The notes under the pieces were generated by a model. It was not told the DNA's origin and did no database searches. It worked only from the letters and a program-made list of their open reading frames with translations. A DNA stretch of 64,000 nt, taken from NCBI RefSeq assembly GCF_947499695.1, contig NZ_CANMPQ010000002.1:868001-932000 (forward strand), in the 5' to 3' direction. Shown in pieces: positions 35,170 through 44,125 of this stretch; position 1 is the stretch's first letter; each line of letters opens with the position of its first letter. The DNA is from an uncultured Allomuricauda sp. GTDB taxonomy: Bacteria; Bacteroidota; Bacteroidia; Flavobacteriales; Flavobacteriaceae. The position numbers and the translations under genes were made by a program.

Positions 35170-36171
35170 TTAGGACTTCATAAATTCCTCGGCCTTTTCC
35201 ACCATTCTTTTACTACCACAGAAAAAAGGAACACGTTCGTGCAATTCCGTTGGTTGAATTTCCATGATACGCTGGTAACCATCACTAGCTTTACCATCGG
35301 CCTGTTCTGCTAAAAATGCCATAGGGTTGCATTCATAAAGCAGGCGTAGTTTTCCTTTTTGGGCCTTACTGCTTTTCGGGTACATGTAAATTCCACCTTT
35401 GATCATGTTTCTATGGAAGTCAGAAACTAAGGAACCGATATATCGCGAGGTGTATGGTCTATCACCTTCCTCCTTTTGGCAATATTTGATGTAATCTTTA
35501 ACCCCTTGCGGGAAGTGGATATAATTTCCTTCATTTACCGAGTAGATTTTACCGGTTTCGGGGAACTGCATGTTTGGGTGTGAGAGGTAAAAAGTTCCGA
35601 TGGCTGGGTTCAACGTAAAACCATTCACTCCATGCCCGGTCGTATAAACTAGCATGGTAGAGGTTCCGTAAATAATGTACCCAGCAGCTACTTGATTCTT
35701 TCCAGGTTGAAGAAAATCTTCAAGGGTCACAGGGGTGCCTACTGGAGTAACCCTATGGTAGATGGAAAAAATGGTCCCAACAGAAACGTTCACATCAATA
35801 TTGGAAGACCCATCCAATGGGTCGATCAAGACAACGTATTTGTTCTGATGGTTTTTATCTTGACTATTGATACTTATAAAATCGTCTTCTTCTTCGGAGG
35901 CAATTCCGCAGACAATTTCTCTATTTTTTAACGTCTGTATAAATTTTTCATTGGCCAGAACATCCAGTTTTTGTTGATTTTCACCTTGTATATTGGTGTC
36001 CCCAGCGGCTCCCAAAATATCCACTAAACCGGCCTTGTTCACTTCGTGATTGACTACTTTAGCGGCCAGTCGTAAGGCATTGATCAATTTTGAAAGCTCC
36101 CCGGTCGAGTATTGAAATTCGGTCTGGTTTTCGATGATGAATTCACCAAGGGTTTTGTTCTTGCTAAACAT
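35170..36171 (-). CDS. fbp: Class 1 fructose-1,6-bisphosphatase
   Basis: A 333-residue gluconeogenic phosphatase converting fructose 1,6-bisphosphate to fructose 6-phosphate. The Mg-binding Asp/Glu motif is seen in IASEEEDD and [16 protein letters not shown], with the C-terminal lysine-containing [22 protein letters not shown]. Length and start fit the class 1 family. It lacks any neighbouring gluconeogenesis genes, so it is transcribed alone. Confidence 0.97.
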   Translation of the reverse strand: MFSKNKTLGEFIIENQTEFQYSTGELSKLINALRLAAKVVNHEVNKAGLVDILGAAGDTNIQGENQQKLDVLANEKFIQTLKNREIVCGIASEEEDDFISINSQDKNHQNKYVVLIDPLDGSSNIDVNVSVGTIFSIYHRVTPVGTPVTLEDFLQPGKNQVAAGYIIYGTSTMLVYTTGHGVNGFTLNPAIGTFYLSHPNMQFPETGKIYSVNEGNYIHFPQGVKDYIKYCQKEEGDRPYTSRYIGSLVSDFHRNMIKGGIYMYPKSSKAQKGKLRLLYECNPMAFLAEQADGKASDGYQRIMEIQPTELHERVPFFCGSKRMVEKAEEFMKS

Positions 36172-36283
36172 GAATGCAGGCTGTTTTATTTGGCGACAAA
36201 TATCGTGTATTTTGTGAAACTATAACGATTTCGTTACAGCATTATTTTAGATATTTATAACTTTGAGTTTTATTTGTAACAAT

Positions 36284-36766
36284 ATGAATTTTTCTATCAG
36301 AAACGCAGTTAAGGAGGATATGGGAGCAGTGTTGGCCCTTATCCAGGAATTGGCGGAGTTTGAAAAGGACCCTAATGCGGTTGAGGTAACCCAAGAGGAT
36401 TTAATCAATGATGGTTTTGGAGAAAATAAACTCTTCCATTGCTTCGTTGCTGAAAACCAAGGGGATATCGTTGGTATCGCATTGGTCTATCCAAGATACT
36501 CGACCTGGAAAGGACCTGTACTTCACTTGGAGGATCTGATTGTTACTGAAAAAATGAGAGGTAGCGGATTAGGATCTGCACTTTTGGATGAGGTTGTCAA
36601 ATACGGACATTCTCTTGGTGTAAGAAGAATTTCTTGGGAAGTTTTGGACTGGAACGAACCGGCCATTACATTTTACGAAAAGAAAGGGGCTAAGGTGTTG
36701 AGAGATTGGGACGTGGCGCAGCTCAATGAAAAAGGAATTAAAAATTATATTGAAAACATCAACTAA
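36284..36766 (+). CDS. GNAT family N-acetyltransferase
   Basis: A 160-residue GNAT starting at the ATG at 36284; a TTG seven codons earlier is also in frame. The acetyl-CoA binding motif is MRGSGLGSALLDEVVKYG, followed by the C-terminal WEVLDWNEPAITFYEKKGAKVL. It resembles diamine/spermidine-type acetyltransferases, in which the loop WKGPVLHLEDLIV is typical. The substrate is not certain. It is 28 bp upstream of the aspartate kinase gene and probably cotranscribed. Confidence 0.9.
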   Translation: MNFSIRNAVKEDMGAVLALIQELAEFEKDPNAVEVTQEDLINDGFGENKLFHCFVAENQGDIVGIALVYPRYSTWKGPVLHLEDLIVTEKMRGSGLGSALLDEVVKYGHSLGVRRISWEVLDWNEPAITFYEKKGAKVLRDWDVAQLNEKGIKNYIENIN

Positions 36767-36794
36767 CCGTTAGGGTTATAGAGAAAAGAAACTT

Positions 36795-38045
36795 ATGAGA
36801 GTTTTTAAATTTGGAGGAGCATCAGTTAAGGATGCGGAAGCAGTTCGGAATGTGGTAAAAGTGTTGCAAGAGGTAGGACATGAAGATACTCTTGTTGTCA
36901 TTTCTGCAATGGGAAAGACTACCAACGCCATGGAAAAAGTAGTAGAGGCATACTTTAAGGATAAAGCTTCGATTATTTCTGCACTTCAAGAAGTGGTGGA
37001 ATACCATGAAAATATTCTTGCGGACCTGTTCGAGAACAAAAATCATCAGGTATACGGAAAAGTGAAGTTACTGTTTGAAGAGGTAAAAGGATTTCTTACT
37101 TGGAATAAATCTCCGAAGTATGCATTTGTGTACGATCAAGTGGTCGGATATGGTGAGTTGGTTTCTACAACAATAATCAGCGAGTATTTATCCCAAGTTG
37201 GAATTCCGAATACATGGCAAGATGTTCGAAACCTAATAAAGACAGATAATAATTATCGCGATGCTGCCGTGAATTGGGAACGGACCCAAAATGAAATTTC
37301 TTCTAAGGTTGATATGTCTAAACTTAATATCACTCAAGGTTTTTTAGGAAGTGATGACAACAATTTCACCACCACATTAGGCCGTGAAGGTTCGGATTAT
37401 TCTGCCGCAATCTTAGCGTTTTGCTTAAATGCAGAATCGGCAACTATATGGAAGGATGTTCCTGGGGTATTGAACGCGGACCCAAGAAATTTTGAGGAGA
37501 CCCAGTTGTTGAACAAAATTTCATATCGAGAAGCCATTGAACTTGCATTTTATGGTGCTTCAGTGATTCATCCTAAAACTCTGCAGCCGCTGCAACGCAA
37601 GGAAATACCTTTACATGTAAAGTCATTTGTTGATCCTAATGGAAAAGGAACAACTGTAGGTAAGGGCGAAGACATATCCCCAAAAATACCCTGTTTCATA
37701 GTTAAGAAAGATCAGGTTTTACTTAAACTATCGTCTCTGGATTTCTCATTCATTGTGGAAAACAATATCAGCGAGATTTTTAAACTGTTCCATGACCACA
37801 GCATGAAAGTTGACCTTATTCAAAACTCAGCTATTAGTTTTTCGGTCTGTTTGGACAACAAATTCAACGGGCTGCAACCTATGTTAAATGAGCTTAAGAA
37901 AAAGTTTAAAGTGGTTTGTCATGAAGAGGTGTCCTTGTATACCATACGTCACTTTGATGACAAGGCCGTTAAATCACTACAGAATGGCAGATCTGTACTA
38001 GTGGAACAGCGAGGTAGGGAAACGGTTCAGCTGGTTGTGAAATAA
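36795..38045 (+). CDS. Aspartate kinase (monofunctional)
   Basis: A 416-residue enzyme that phosphorylates aspartate, the entry to lysine, methionine and threonine synthesis. Visible motifs are the N-terminal KFGGASVKDAEAVRNV, the central LGREGSDYSAAI and the ADPRNFE segment, and a C-terminal ACT region (SSLDFSFIVENNISEIFKLF...). No homoserine dehydrogenase domain is fused. It lies between a GNAT and an acyltransferase gene; other lysine genes are not nearby. Confidence 0.93.
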   Translation: MRVFKFGGASVKDAEAVRNVVKVLQEVGHEDTLVVISAMGKTTNAMEKVVEAYFKDKASIISALQEVVEYHENILADLFENKNHQVYGKVKLLFEEVKGFLTWNKSPKYAFVYDQVVGYGELVSTTIISEYLSQVGIPNTWQDVRNLIKTDNNYRDAAVNWERTQNEISSKVDMSKLNITQGFLGSDDNNFTTTLGREGSDYSAAILAFCLNAESATIWKDVPGVLNADPRNFEETQLLNKISYREAIELAFYGASVIHPKTLQPLQRKEIPLHVKSFVDPNGKGTTVGKGEDISPKIPCFIVKKDQVLLKLSSLDFSFIVENNISEIFKLFHDHSMKVDLIQNSAISFSVCLDNKFNGLQPMLNELKKKFKVVCHEEVSLYTIRHFDDKAVKSLQNGRSVLVEQRGRETVQLVVK

Positions 38046-38123
38046 CAATATTCGCATTCAATTATGGTTTAAAATCTCAAAGTTGGGATTTTTCTATCTT
38101 TACGCTTACCTAATTTATTTTTT

Positions 38124-39944
38124 ATGGGGCTGGTTTCCGCCAAAGAGGTTGCAAAGGTTATTAATCTTGATAAATATGGGTTTCTTGGCACCTTTGTTGG
38201 ATGGCTTTTAATGGTCGCGACCAAGATTACCTCAATCAATAGTTTTTACAATAAGAACAAGGACCTTCCGGGTATGGAATTTCTAGATGAGATTCTGGAC
38301 CACTATGAAATTGATTTTGAAATTCCGGAAGAAGACTTAAAACGACTTCCAAAAACAGGGCCTTATATCACTATTAGTAACCATCCACTAGGTGGTATTG
38401 ATGGGGTTTTATTGTTGAAATTGATGCTTCAGGAACGGGATGACTTTAAGATAATTGCCAATTTTTTACTGCATCGAATTGAACCCCTTAAGCCGTTTAT
38501 TATGCCGGTGAATCCATTTGAAAACCATAAGGATGCCAAAAGCAGTATTATGGGATTCAAAACTGCGTTGTTGCATTTGCAGGAGGGACATCCCTTAGGA
38601 ATATTCCCTGCGGGGGAAGTATCTACCTATCGTGACGGAAAGTTAGTGGTTGATAAACCTTGGGAAGAAGCCGCATTAAAACTGATAAGAAAAGCTGAAG
38701 TACCTGTGGTGCCTATTTACTTTCATGCGAGAAACAGCAGACTTTTTTATCGGCTGTCCAAGATGAATGATGTTTTCAGGACGGCCAAATTACCTTCGGA
38801 AGTCACATCGCAAAGCAGTAGACCGATTAAAGTTAGAATCGGTCAGCCTATATCCGTTAAAGCACAACAAGAAGAGCCCACTTTAGAGTCGTTTACAGAA
38901 CTGCTTCGCAAAAAAACGTATTTGCTCGCCAATGTTTTTGAAAAGGAACGCTTGATCGATAAGGTACCCACGACTTTAAAAATTCCAAAACATCCCAAAA
39001 AGATCGCAACAGCAGTCAGTTCAGAAGTATTGCAGGGAGAGATTGATAAACTTCGTGAGAAGGATTGCAGAATGTTGCAAAGCAAAAACTACGAGGTTTT
39101 TCTAGCTCAGCAATCGGATATGCCCTTTATTTTGAATGAAATCGGCCGTCAACGGGAAATAACCTTCCGTGAGGTGGGAGAGGGGACCAACAACTCGATT
39201 GATCTGGATGAATTTGACTCTTATTATCATCACCTGTTTCTTTGGGACAATGATGGCAAGGCCATTGTTGGGGCATACCGAATGGGCTTAGGGTCAGAAA
39301 TATTTAAGAAGTATGGGATTGATGGATTTTATCTTCAAGATTTGTTTCGTTTTGAACCCGAATTGTATGGAATGATGGAGCGGTCCATTGAAATGGGTAG
39401 GGCCTACATCATGAAAGAATATCAACAAAAACCGATGCCGCTTTTTTTGTTGTGGAAAGGAATCGTCCATACCACTTTGAGGCATCCAGAGCATAAATAT
39501 TTAATTGGAGGAGTCAGTATAAGTAATCAATTTTCCAACTTTTCAAAATCCTTGATGATCGAGTTCATGAAATCCAACTATTGGGACCCATATGTTGCGC
39601 AATACATAAGACCGAAAAAGGAGTTCAAGGTTCAGTTGAAGGATGCGGACAAGGAATTTGTTTTTGACGAGACTCAGGCCGATTTAAATAAGTTTGACAA
39701 ATTAATCAGTGAGATAGAAACTGGGAGTCTTCGTTTACCGGTACTAATTAAAAAATACATCAAACAAAATGCAAAAGTGGTTGCTTTTAATGTAGATCCT
39801 TTGTTTAATAATTCAGTGGACGGTTTAATGTACATTCGGATTGCCGATTTGCCGGAAAGTACAGTGAAACCAGTAATGGAGGAATTCCAAGCTGAACTTG
39901 AACGAAAAATGGCGGAAGGTAATACCCAATCCGCCATCGAATAG
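38124..39944 (+). CDS. Bifunctional PlsC-type and OlsB-like acyltransferase (OlsF-type)
   Basis: A 606-residue fusion of two acyltransferases. The N-terminal half is a lysophospholipid-type O-acyltransferase with NHPLGGIDG (His87, Asp93), FPAGEVST and VPIYFHARNS. The C-terminal half (about 300-570) is GNAT-like and similar to OlsB/haemolysin-type N-acyltransferases (LAQQSDMPFILNEIGRQREITFREVGEGTN, then MGRAYI). Such OlsF/GlsF proteins in Bacteroidota and a few Proteobacteria make aminolipids (ornithine or glycine lipids) in one protein. The lipid made here is not certain. It follows aspartate kinase by 78 bp. Confidence 0.85.
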   Translation: MGLVSAKEVAKVINLDKYGFLGTFVGWLLMVATKITSINSFYNKNKDLPGMEFLDEILDHYEIDFEIPEEDLKRLPKTGPYITISNHPLGGIDGVLLLKLMLQERDDFKIIANFLLHRIEPLKPFIMPVNPFENHKDAKSSIMGFKTALLHLQEGHPLGIFPAGEVSTYRDGKLVVDKPWEEAALKLIRKAEVPVVPIYFHARNSRLFYRLSKMNDVFRTAKLPSEVTSQSSRPIKVRIGQPISVKAQQEEPTLESFTELLRKKTYLLANVFEKERLIDKVPTTLKIPKHPKKIATAVSSEVLQGEIDKLREKDCRMLQSKNYEVFLAQQSDMPFILNEIGRQREITFREVGEGTNNSIDLDEFDSYYHHLFLWDNDGKAIVGAYRMGLGSEIFKKYGIDGFYLQDLFRFEPELYGMMERSIEMGRAYIMKEYQQKPMPLFLLWKGIVHTTLRHPEHKYLIGGVSISNQFSNFSKSLMIEFMKSNYWDPYVAQYIRPKKEFKVQLKDADKEFVFDETQADLNKFDKLISEIETGSLRLPVLIKKYIKQNAKVVAFNVDPLFNNSVDGLMYIRIADLPESTVKPVMEEFQAELERKMAEGNTQSAIE

Positions 39945-39965
39945 ACTACATTATCTGAGTTGAGT

Positions 39966-40388
39966 CTAGTTCATTAATTCTTCTTTCACAAAATCTTGGC
40001 AAAACTCTTTTATTTCGTTCCTGGTCTTTAAAAAGGCTGCGTGCTTTTCTTCATCCGTTCCGGAAACTTTAGATGGGTCAAAAAAGTTATGATGTATGCG
40101 TTGTGCATTTTCAGCCGGAATAAAAGGGCAATTTTCCTTGGCGTGATCACATACTGTAATTATAAAATCCCAGGCGATACCTTCGTATTCATCAACATGA
40201 TTAGAGGTGTGTTGAGTAATGTCGATTCCATCTTCTTTCATTATGGACACAGCACCTGGATTTAGTCCATGTGTCTCGATTCCTGCGCTATAAATACGGG
40301 CAAGTGAATCTTGAAGGTGGTTTAAATAGCCATGCGCCATTTGGCTGCGACAAGAATTTCCGGTGCAAAGCACCAATACGTTTTTCAT
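39966..40388 (-). CDS. arsC: Arsenate reductase of the low-molecular-weight phosphatase type
   Basis: A 140-residue cytoplasmic enzyme reducing arsenate to arsenite. The P-loop VLCTGNSCRSQMAHGYL contains the nucleophilic Cys and Arg (C-x5-R). Further features are CDHAKENCPF (redox Cys pair) and DPSKVSG (Asp acid). The last gene of a four-gene arsenic operon arsR - DUF6428 - acetyltransferase - arsC. No ArsB or Acr3 exporter is encoded next to it in this window. Confidence 0.93.
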   Translation of the reverse strand: MKNVLVLCTGNSCRSQMAHGYLNHLQDSLARIYSAGIETHGLNPGAVSIMKEDGIDITQHTSNHVDEYEGIAWDFIITVCDHAKENCPFIPAENAQRIHHNFFDPSKVSGTDEEKHAAFLKTRNEIKEFCQDFVKEELMN

Positions 40389-40405
40389 TTTTGGGTTTTA
40401 AGTGT

Positions 40406-40897
40406 TTAATCTATTCCAATTTTAATACTTCGTTTTTCGAACAGCAGGTTATCTCTCCAAGCTCCGTCAAGTTTGCCAACGCGTTCGCGCTTGCCAATAA
40501 AACGGAAACCAACTTTTTTGTGCAATTGAATGCTACCCTCATTCTCTGGAAAAATTCCTGATTGTATAGTCCAAAATCCAGCTTTTTCACTTTCGGTGAT
40601 CAATTGTTCTAAAAGCAGTTTTCCAACACCCTTTCCACGGTTGCTTTTTTCAATGTAAACACTGACTTCTCCCACTCCGCCATAAACACATCTGCTAGAA
40701 ACGGGAGATAAGGCCGCCCAGCCGGTAATCTTCCCATTTTCTTCCGCAACTAACCGGCATTTTTCCAAATGAGCTTGGCTCCAGCTGTTATAATCAGGAA
40801 CTGTTTTTTCAAATGTGGCGAAACCTGTGGCGATGCCCTGTTCATATATTCGAGCAACCTGATTCCAGTCCGCTATTTTCATTTCTCTGACCACCAT
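40406..40897 (-). CDS. GNAT acetyltransferase, ArsN-like
   Basis: A 163-residue acetyltransferase with the GNAT signature NRGKGVGKLLLEQLI and the opening IADWNQVARIYEQGIATGFATFE seen in phosphinothricin/arsinothricin acetyltransferases (ArsN1). Its place in the arsenic operon, 9 bp after the DUF6428 gene, supports a role in detoxifying organoarsenicals such as arsinothricin. That substrate is an inference from family and context. Confidence 0.85.
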   Translation of the reverse strand: MVVREMKIADWNQVARIYEQGIATGFATFEKTVPDYNSWSQAHLEKCRLVAEENGKITGWAALSPVSSRCVYGGVGEVSVYIEKSNRGKGVGKLLLEQLITESEKAGFWTIQSGIFPENEGSIQLHKKVGFRFIGKRERVGKLDGAWRDNLLFEKRSIKIGID

Positions 40898-40906
40898 CTT
40901 TTCATT

Positions 40907-41404
40907 TTAGCAACAACCGCTTTCTGGGGCACATCCCGCTGCAGCCTCAACCTTTTCTTGGTCAACTTTTTCAGTTACACCACAAGTTTCCTTTGCTTTA
41001 CAGTCCGTTTTTTTCACAGAGAGCTTAAATTGTAAAGAATCGACGTCCAAGACGTAGTCATTTACAAAAAGTTGGGCAGTGTGAAAGCCATCATTGCTAT
41101 ATTCAAATTTGATTTCTGCATCTCTGGTCATGGGCTTTATTCGATCTACTTTATTCAATATGGCCAAAGCTTTGTAGACAGACATGTACTCGGTTTTGCC
41201 AATTTCCTTTGGGCTTTCCCATAGCTGTACTACCGTTTCTTTCCAGAAATCAGTCTGAGCACCACAATCAATGGAATCAATAATGGTGTTTTTTACTTCG
41301 GTAATATGGTAATTTGCCCCAACCAATTTACCGTCGGCATACTCAAATAACAGACTCTTGTCTTGGTGTTGTTTTAATAGGGATAAAAATTCTGATGTAT
41401 TCAT
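40907..41404 (-). CDS. DUF6428 family protein, arsenic-operon associated
   Basis: A 165-residue protein from the ATG at 41404 (a TTG at 41416 is less likely), starting MNTSEFLSLLKQHQDKSLLF. The C-terminus is Cys-rich: AKETCG, then AAGCAPESGCC. The vicinal cysteines could bind As(III), an inference. The family is common in Flavobacteriia beside arsR and arsC. It starts 2 bp after the arsR stop, so the two are translated together. Confidence 0.8.
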   Translation of the reverse strand: MNTSEFLSLLKQHQDKSLLFEYADGKLVGANYHITEVKNTIIDSIDCGAQTDFWKETVVQLWESPKEIGKTEYMSVYKALAILNKVDRIKPMTRDAEIKFEYSNDGFHTAQLFVNDYVLDVDSLQFKLSVKKTDCKAKETCGVTEKVDQEKVEAAAGCAPESGCC

Positions 41405-41406
41405 GA

Positions 41407-41730
41407 TCAACAACAATTAAAATTAATATTGGAGAAGAATACTTGGAAAGACTGTTGTAGTTCTTCCCAACGTTCTTCATTTATACAATAACAAAGATTT
41501 TTGCCTTCAAAAGTTCCTTTTAGAAGGCCGATTTTTTTGATTTCATTTAAGTGTTGGGAGATTGTTGGTTGCGCAAGACCGATAACATCCACCAAATCGT
41601 TACAAATACATCCTTCTTGCTTGCTGATGTATTCCAAAATTGCAATTCGTGCCGGATGCGCCAAAACCTTAGCAACTTGGGCCAATTCGTTTTGTCTTAC
41701 CGTGAACATATGTGTTTTAGTAACTCCCAT
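41407..41730 (-). CDS. arsR: ArsR-family metalloregulator
   Basis: A 107-residue winged HTH repressor. The DNA-reading helix lies in VIGLAQPTISQHLNEIKKIGL, preceded by the QEGCICNDLVD cysteine motif (CxC) that serves as the As(III) site in many ArsR proteins. The C-terminus ends NFNCC. A perfect 14-base palindrome and promoter just upstream should be its own target. The -7 box is so close that the message may be almost leaderless. Confidence 0.92.
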   Translation of the reverse strand: MGVTKTHMFTVRQNELAQVAKVLAHPARIAILEYISKQEGCICNDLVDVIGLAQPTISQHLNEIKKIGLLKGTFEGKNLCYCINEERWEELQQSFQVFFSNINFNCC

Positions 41731-41737
41731 ATGAGTA

Positions 41738-41766
41738 CAAATATAAACAAAATTTTAATATTGCAA
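41738..41766 (-). promoter_or_regulatory. Promoter of the arsenic operon
   Basis: On the minus strand TATATTTG (41745-41738) is the -7 box and a TTG (41766-41764) the -33 box, with 18 bases between. The predicted transcript begins about one base from the arsR start codon. Confidence 0.55.
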
Positions 41767-41770
41767 TATT
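41757..41770. promoter_or_regulatory. Palindromic ArsR operator
   Basis: AATATTGCAATATT is a perfect 14-base palindrome overlapping the -33 box of the arsenic operon promoter. It is positioned as a repressor site for the ArsR protein encoded just downstream. Confidence 0.6.
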
Positions 41771-41792
41771 ACGATGATATAATTAAATAAAA

Positions 41793-41815
41793 AGCCGGAG
41801 GGAATTTCTCCGGCT
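41793..41815 (-). terminator. Intrinsic terminator after the TM2 gene
   Basis: AGCCGGAG and CTCCGGCT form an 8-bp stem with a 7-base loop. On the minus strand the hairpin is followed by TTTTATTT. It lies directly after the TM2 gene stop and before the arsenic operon promoter. Confidence 0.75.
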
Positions 41816-41821
41816 AATTTT

Positions 41822-42202
41822 TTAGAACCAAGGTTTCTTGCCTACCTGGTATGTGTTATAAAACTCCTCATCGGATTTGGTAAGATAGATTATACCTTCT
41901 ATCAGTCCGATAACGCCTGGAATCCATGCTAAAAATGCTCCAATGACAAAGCAAACTAGAATATAGGCTACAATTGAAAAACCTAAGAGAATAAATCCTT
42001 CTTTGTTATAACCGAGTATGAACTTGTGAACTCCGAGAGAGCCCAATAAGATGGCTAAAATTCCAGCAAGCATTTTTTTATTATCACCGCCGGCGCCTTT
42101 TATGCCTTCGGCAAATTCATTTGCTGTTTTTTTGGCCTCATCGGCAAAATCTCCAGCTGCCTCTTTGGCTTTGTCACCTAAGTCTTTTTCTTCTTCTGAC
42201 AT
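41822..42202 (-). CDS. TM2 domain membrane protein
   Basis: A 126-residue protein. A charged N-terminus with Ala/Glu/Lys heptads (GDKAKEAAGDFADEAKKTANEF, two copies of a KEAAGDFADE-like unit) precedes two hydrophobic helices with the TM2 signature GSLGVHKFILGYNKEGFILL and a C-terminal IPGVIGLIEGIIYLTKSDEEF. TM2 proteins are found in many bacteria; their function is unknown. Confidence 0.88.
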   Translation of the reverse strand: MSEEEKDLGDKAKEAAGDFADEAKKTANEFAEGIKGAGGDNKKMLAGILAILLGSLGVHKFILGYNKEGFILLGFSIVAYILVCFVIGAFLAWIPGVIGLIEGIIYLTKSDEEFYNTYQVGKKPWF

Positions 42203-42254
42203 TACATTGTTTGTTGGTTAATACTGAATCTAAAATTAGCAAATAATTCAATAC

Positions 42255-42641
42255 CTAAAGAAAAGCTTTATCAACAGGTTCCCAAAGTTCAATTTTGTTG
42301 CCCTCGGGGTCCAAAATCCAGCCGAATTTGCCATAGTCATATTCCTCGACCTTACCCACAATGGTTACACCTTCTTCCTTTAAAGCTGCCAAGAGCTCTT
42401 TCAAATTTTCTACGCGAAAGTTCATCATGAACTGTTTTTCACTGGGTTGGAAATAGGTGGTGTCATCTTTAAATGGACTCCATTGTGTCATACAATCGTT
42501 GCCATCCGGATCTTTCCACCAAAAACTCCATCCGTATTGATCCGTTGGTATTCCCAGTCGCTCCTTGTACCATGTTTTAATGGCATCTGGATCTTTTGTT
42601 TTGAAGAAGAAGCCTCCCAATCCTGTTACCCTGTTTTTCAT
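42255..42641 (-). CDS. VOC-family (glyoxalase/bleomycin-resistance fold) protein
   Basis: A 128-residue single-domain VOC protein. The two beta-alpha-beta-beta-beta halves are seen with FFFKTKDPDAIKTWYKERLGI and MNFRVENLKELLAALKEEGV, ending FGWILDPEGNKIELWEP. Metal-binding positions in such proteins are typically His/Glu; here the Glu in IELWE is present. Substrate unknown. Three bases separate it from the DUF1801 gene. Confidence 0.88.
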   Translation of the reverse strand: MKNRVTGLGGFFFKTKDPDAIKTWYKERLGIPTDQYGWSFWWKDPDGNDCMTQWSPFKDDTTYFQPSEKQFMMNFRVENLKELLAALKEEGVTIVGKVEEYDYGKFGWILDPEGNKIELWEPVDKAFL

Positions 42642-42644
42642 ATT

Positions 42645-43115
42645 TTATTTTTTACGATTTTTTACATTCTTTTCATAAAGTGCAATCCAAGCCTCTGGTG
42701 TCATCTTTTGACACAGCTCTGCGATAAGATCATATGGAATAGTATCCACTTTCTTAAAACGAACACAGCTCTTACCCATATCCAATTTGGTTTTCACATA
42801 TTTTGGATATTCACCAACAAACCAATCCAATAACTTTTTATCCGCATAAATCCCTGAATGATATAAGGCCACAAAGTGCTTTTGAGAAGCAATATTGATG
42901 AACGGTAAAGGTAATTTTGTGTCGCAATGGTACCCATCGGGGTACAGCGAATGCGGTACCACATAACCAATCATTTTATAACTGATACATTCTTCGAATC
43001 CTGCCGGCAGATTTGATTTTATAGTTTGTCGCAATTTGGCAACCGCAGCTTTTCGGTCTTCCGGGAGTTTGCTTATGTATTCATCTGGTGTTTTGGCGTC
43101 AATTGTCATAATCAA
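42645..43115 (-). CDS. DUF1801 family protein
   Basis: A 156-residue YdhG/YjbR-like protein. The family opening is DEYISKLPEDRKAAVAKLRQTIKSNLPAGFEECISYKMIGYV-like, then INIASQKHFVALYHSGIYAD. The fold may bind small molecules or DNA; function unknown. It abuts the DUF4199 gene with no gap and is translated with it. Confidence 0.86.
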   Translation of the reverse strand: MIMTIDAKTPDEYISKLPEDRKAAVAKLRQTIKSNLPAGFEECISYKMIGYVVPHSLYPDGYHCDTKLPLPFINIASQKHFVALYHSGIYADKKLLDWFVGEYPKYVKTKLDMGKSCVRFKKVDTIPYDLIAELCQKMTPEAWIALYEKNVKNRKK

Positions 43116-43622
43116 TTATTTGCGTTGTAAGATTAATGCTGAAATTAATGAAATAATAAATCCTATTACCAGCACCATCATGGACATAAAGGCAAATGCA
43201 ATAAGTGGGTTTGAAAACATTTCTTTTTCAGCATTTATTTCTGTCAATCTTTTTTCAAACTCATCTGGGGGAAGGGTATTTCTTAAACCTTCAACAACTG
43301 TATCATAATATTCTGTCATAAATTCAGGATTTAATATTTGCGAATAAATAGTATCCAGAACACCAAAGGCAAAAGCAGTAATAAGACTGATCAATATTCC
43401 GATTTTCAAGGCATTTTTAAAACTAACCTTACCTTCATTCTCCTTATCCCTGAAATGCTTGATTCCAAAATAGACAAAGCCCAAGGAAATAATCATAGCA
43501 GCATATCCTAAAACTTCTTGAGTAGCAAATGATAAGTTATCGAGGAGGTATAGACTGATCAAGAATAGGGTCCAAATAGTAATTGCTCCATAGAGCCCGA
43601 ATCGAAGTATGGTTTTTTTCAT
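43116..43622 (-). CDS. DUF4199 family membrane protein
   Basis: A 168-residue Bacteroidota membrane protein with four hydrophobic helices (about 7-27, 33-53, 72-95 and 140-165). Typical segments are YAAMIISLGFVYFGIKHFRDKENEGKVSFKNALKIG and the lumenal VVEGLRNTLPPDEFEKRL loop. The function is unknown. It is directly upstream of the DUF1801 and VOC genes in a small operon. Confidence 0.88.
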   Translation of the reverse strand: MKKTILRFGLYGAITIWTLFLISLYLLDNLSFATQEVLGYAAMIISLGFVYFGIKHFRDKENEGKVSFKNALKIGILISLITAFAFGVLDTIYSQILNPEFMTEYYDTVVEGLRNTLPPDEFEKRLTEINAEKEMFSNPLIAFAFMSMMVLVIGFIISLISALILQRK

Positions 43623-43699
43623 ATTGATAGATTTACCTAGTTGTGATAAAAGTATAGTACCAGTATAGTTTGACGGTCATACTAAAGTACCAAATTCCG

Positions 43700-44116
43700 T
43701 TAATGGGGGAGAATTTGAAGATCTTTTGCCTTTTGAATGGCCTGAGTTCTTCGTTTAGCATCCAATTTTACCAAGAGGTTGGATACATGGGTTTTTATAG
43801 TGCTCTCTGAAATAAAAAGTTTGTCAGCAATCTCTTTGTTTGACATCCCTTTGGAGATATGTACCAATACCTCATATTCTCTATTGCTGATGCCCAGTTT
43901 GTTTATCTTCTCAGAATCAATTGTCGCTGACTTGGTAGAGTAGTGCCCTCCCGATTTTTTATTTATGTAGATTCCAATGACAAAAAAGATGACAGCTATG
44001 ACAGCGATAACCAATTCTATGGCAATATCTCCTGAGAAATATGCATATCTACTTAGCTGGAAAAGGGCCAACAGTGCTACAATGAGCGCAGAAAAAACAA
44101 AAATGGTCTTCTTCAC
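43700..44116 (-). CDS. Membrane-attached LuxR-type transcriptional regulator
   Basis: A 138-residue protein with two N-terminal hydrophobic helices (about 5-24 and 32-50), then a LuxR/NarL HTH at about 72-135 (NREYEVLVHISKGMSNKEIADKLFISESTIKTHVSNLL). It has no receiver domain. Short membrane-HTH regulators of this sort are common in flavobacteria next to DUF4199 genes and probably act on that operon, which follows after 77 bp. Confidence 0.85.
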   Translation of the reverse strand: MKKTIFVFSALIVALLALFQLSRYAYFSGDIAIELVIAVIAVIFFVIGIYINKKSGGHYSTKSATIDSEKINKLGISNREYEVLVHISKGMSNKEIADKLFISESTIKTHVSNLLVKLDAKRRTQAIQKAKDLQILPH

Positions 44117-44125
44117 CCACTAAAA

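Noticed and set aside
39943..39970. TAGACT ... AGTCTA repeat between the OlsF-like gene and arsC
   Set aside because: Six-base arms with no T run; too weak for a terminator.
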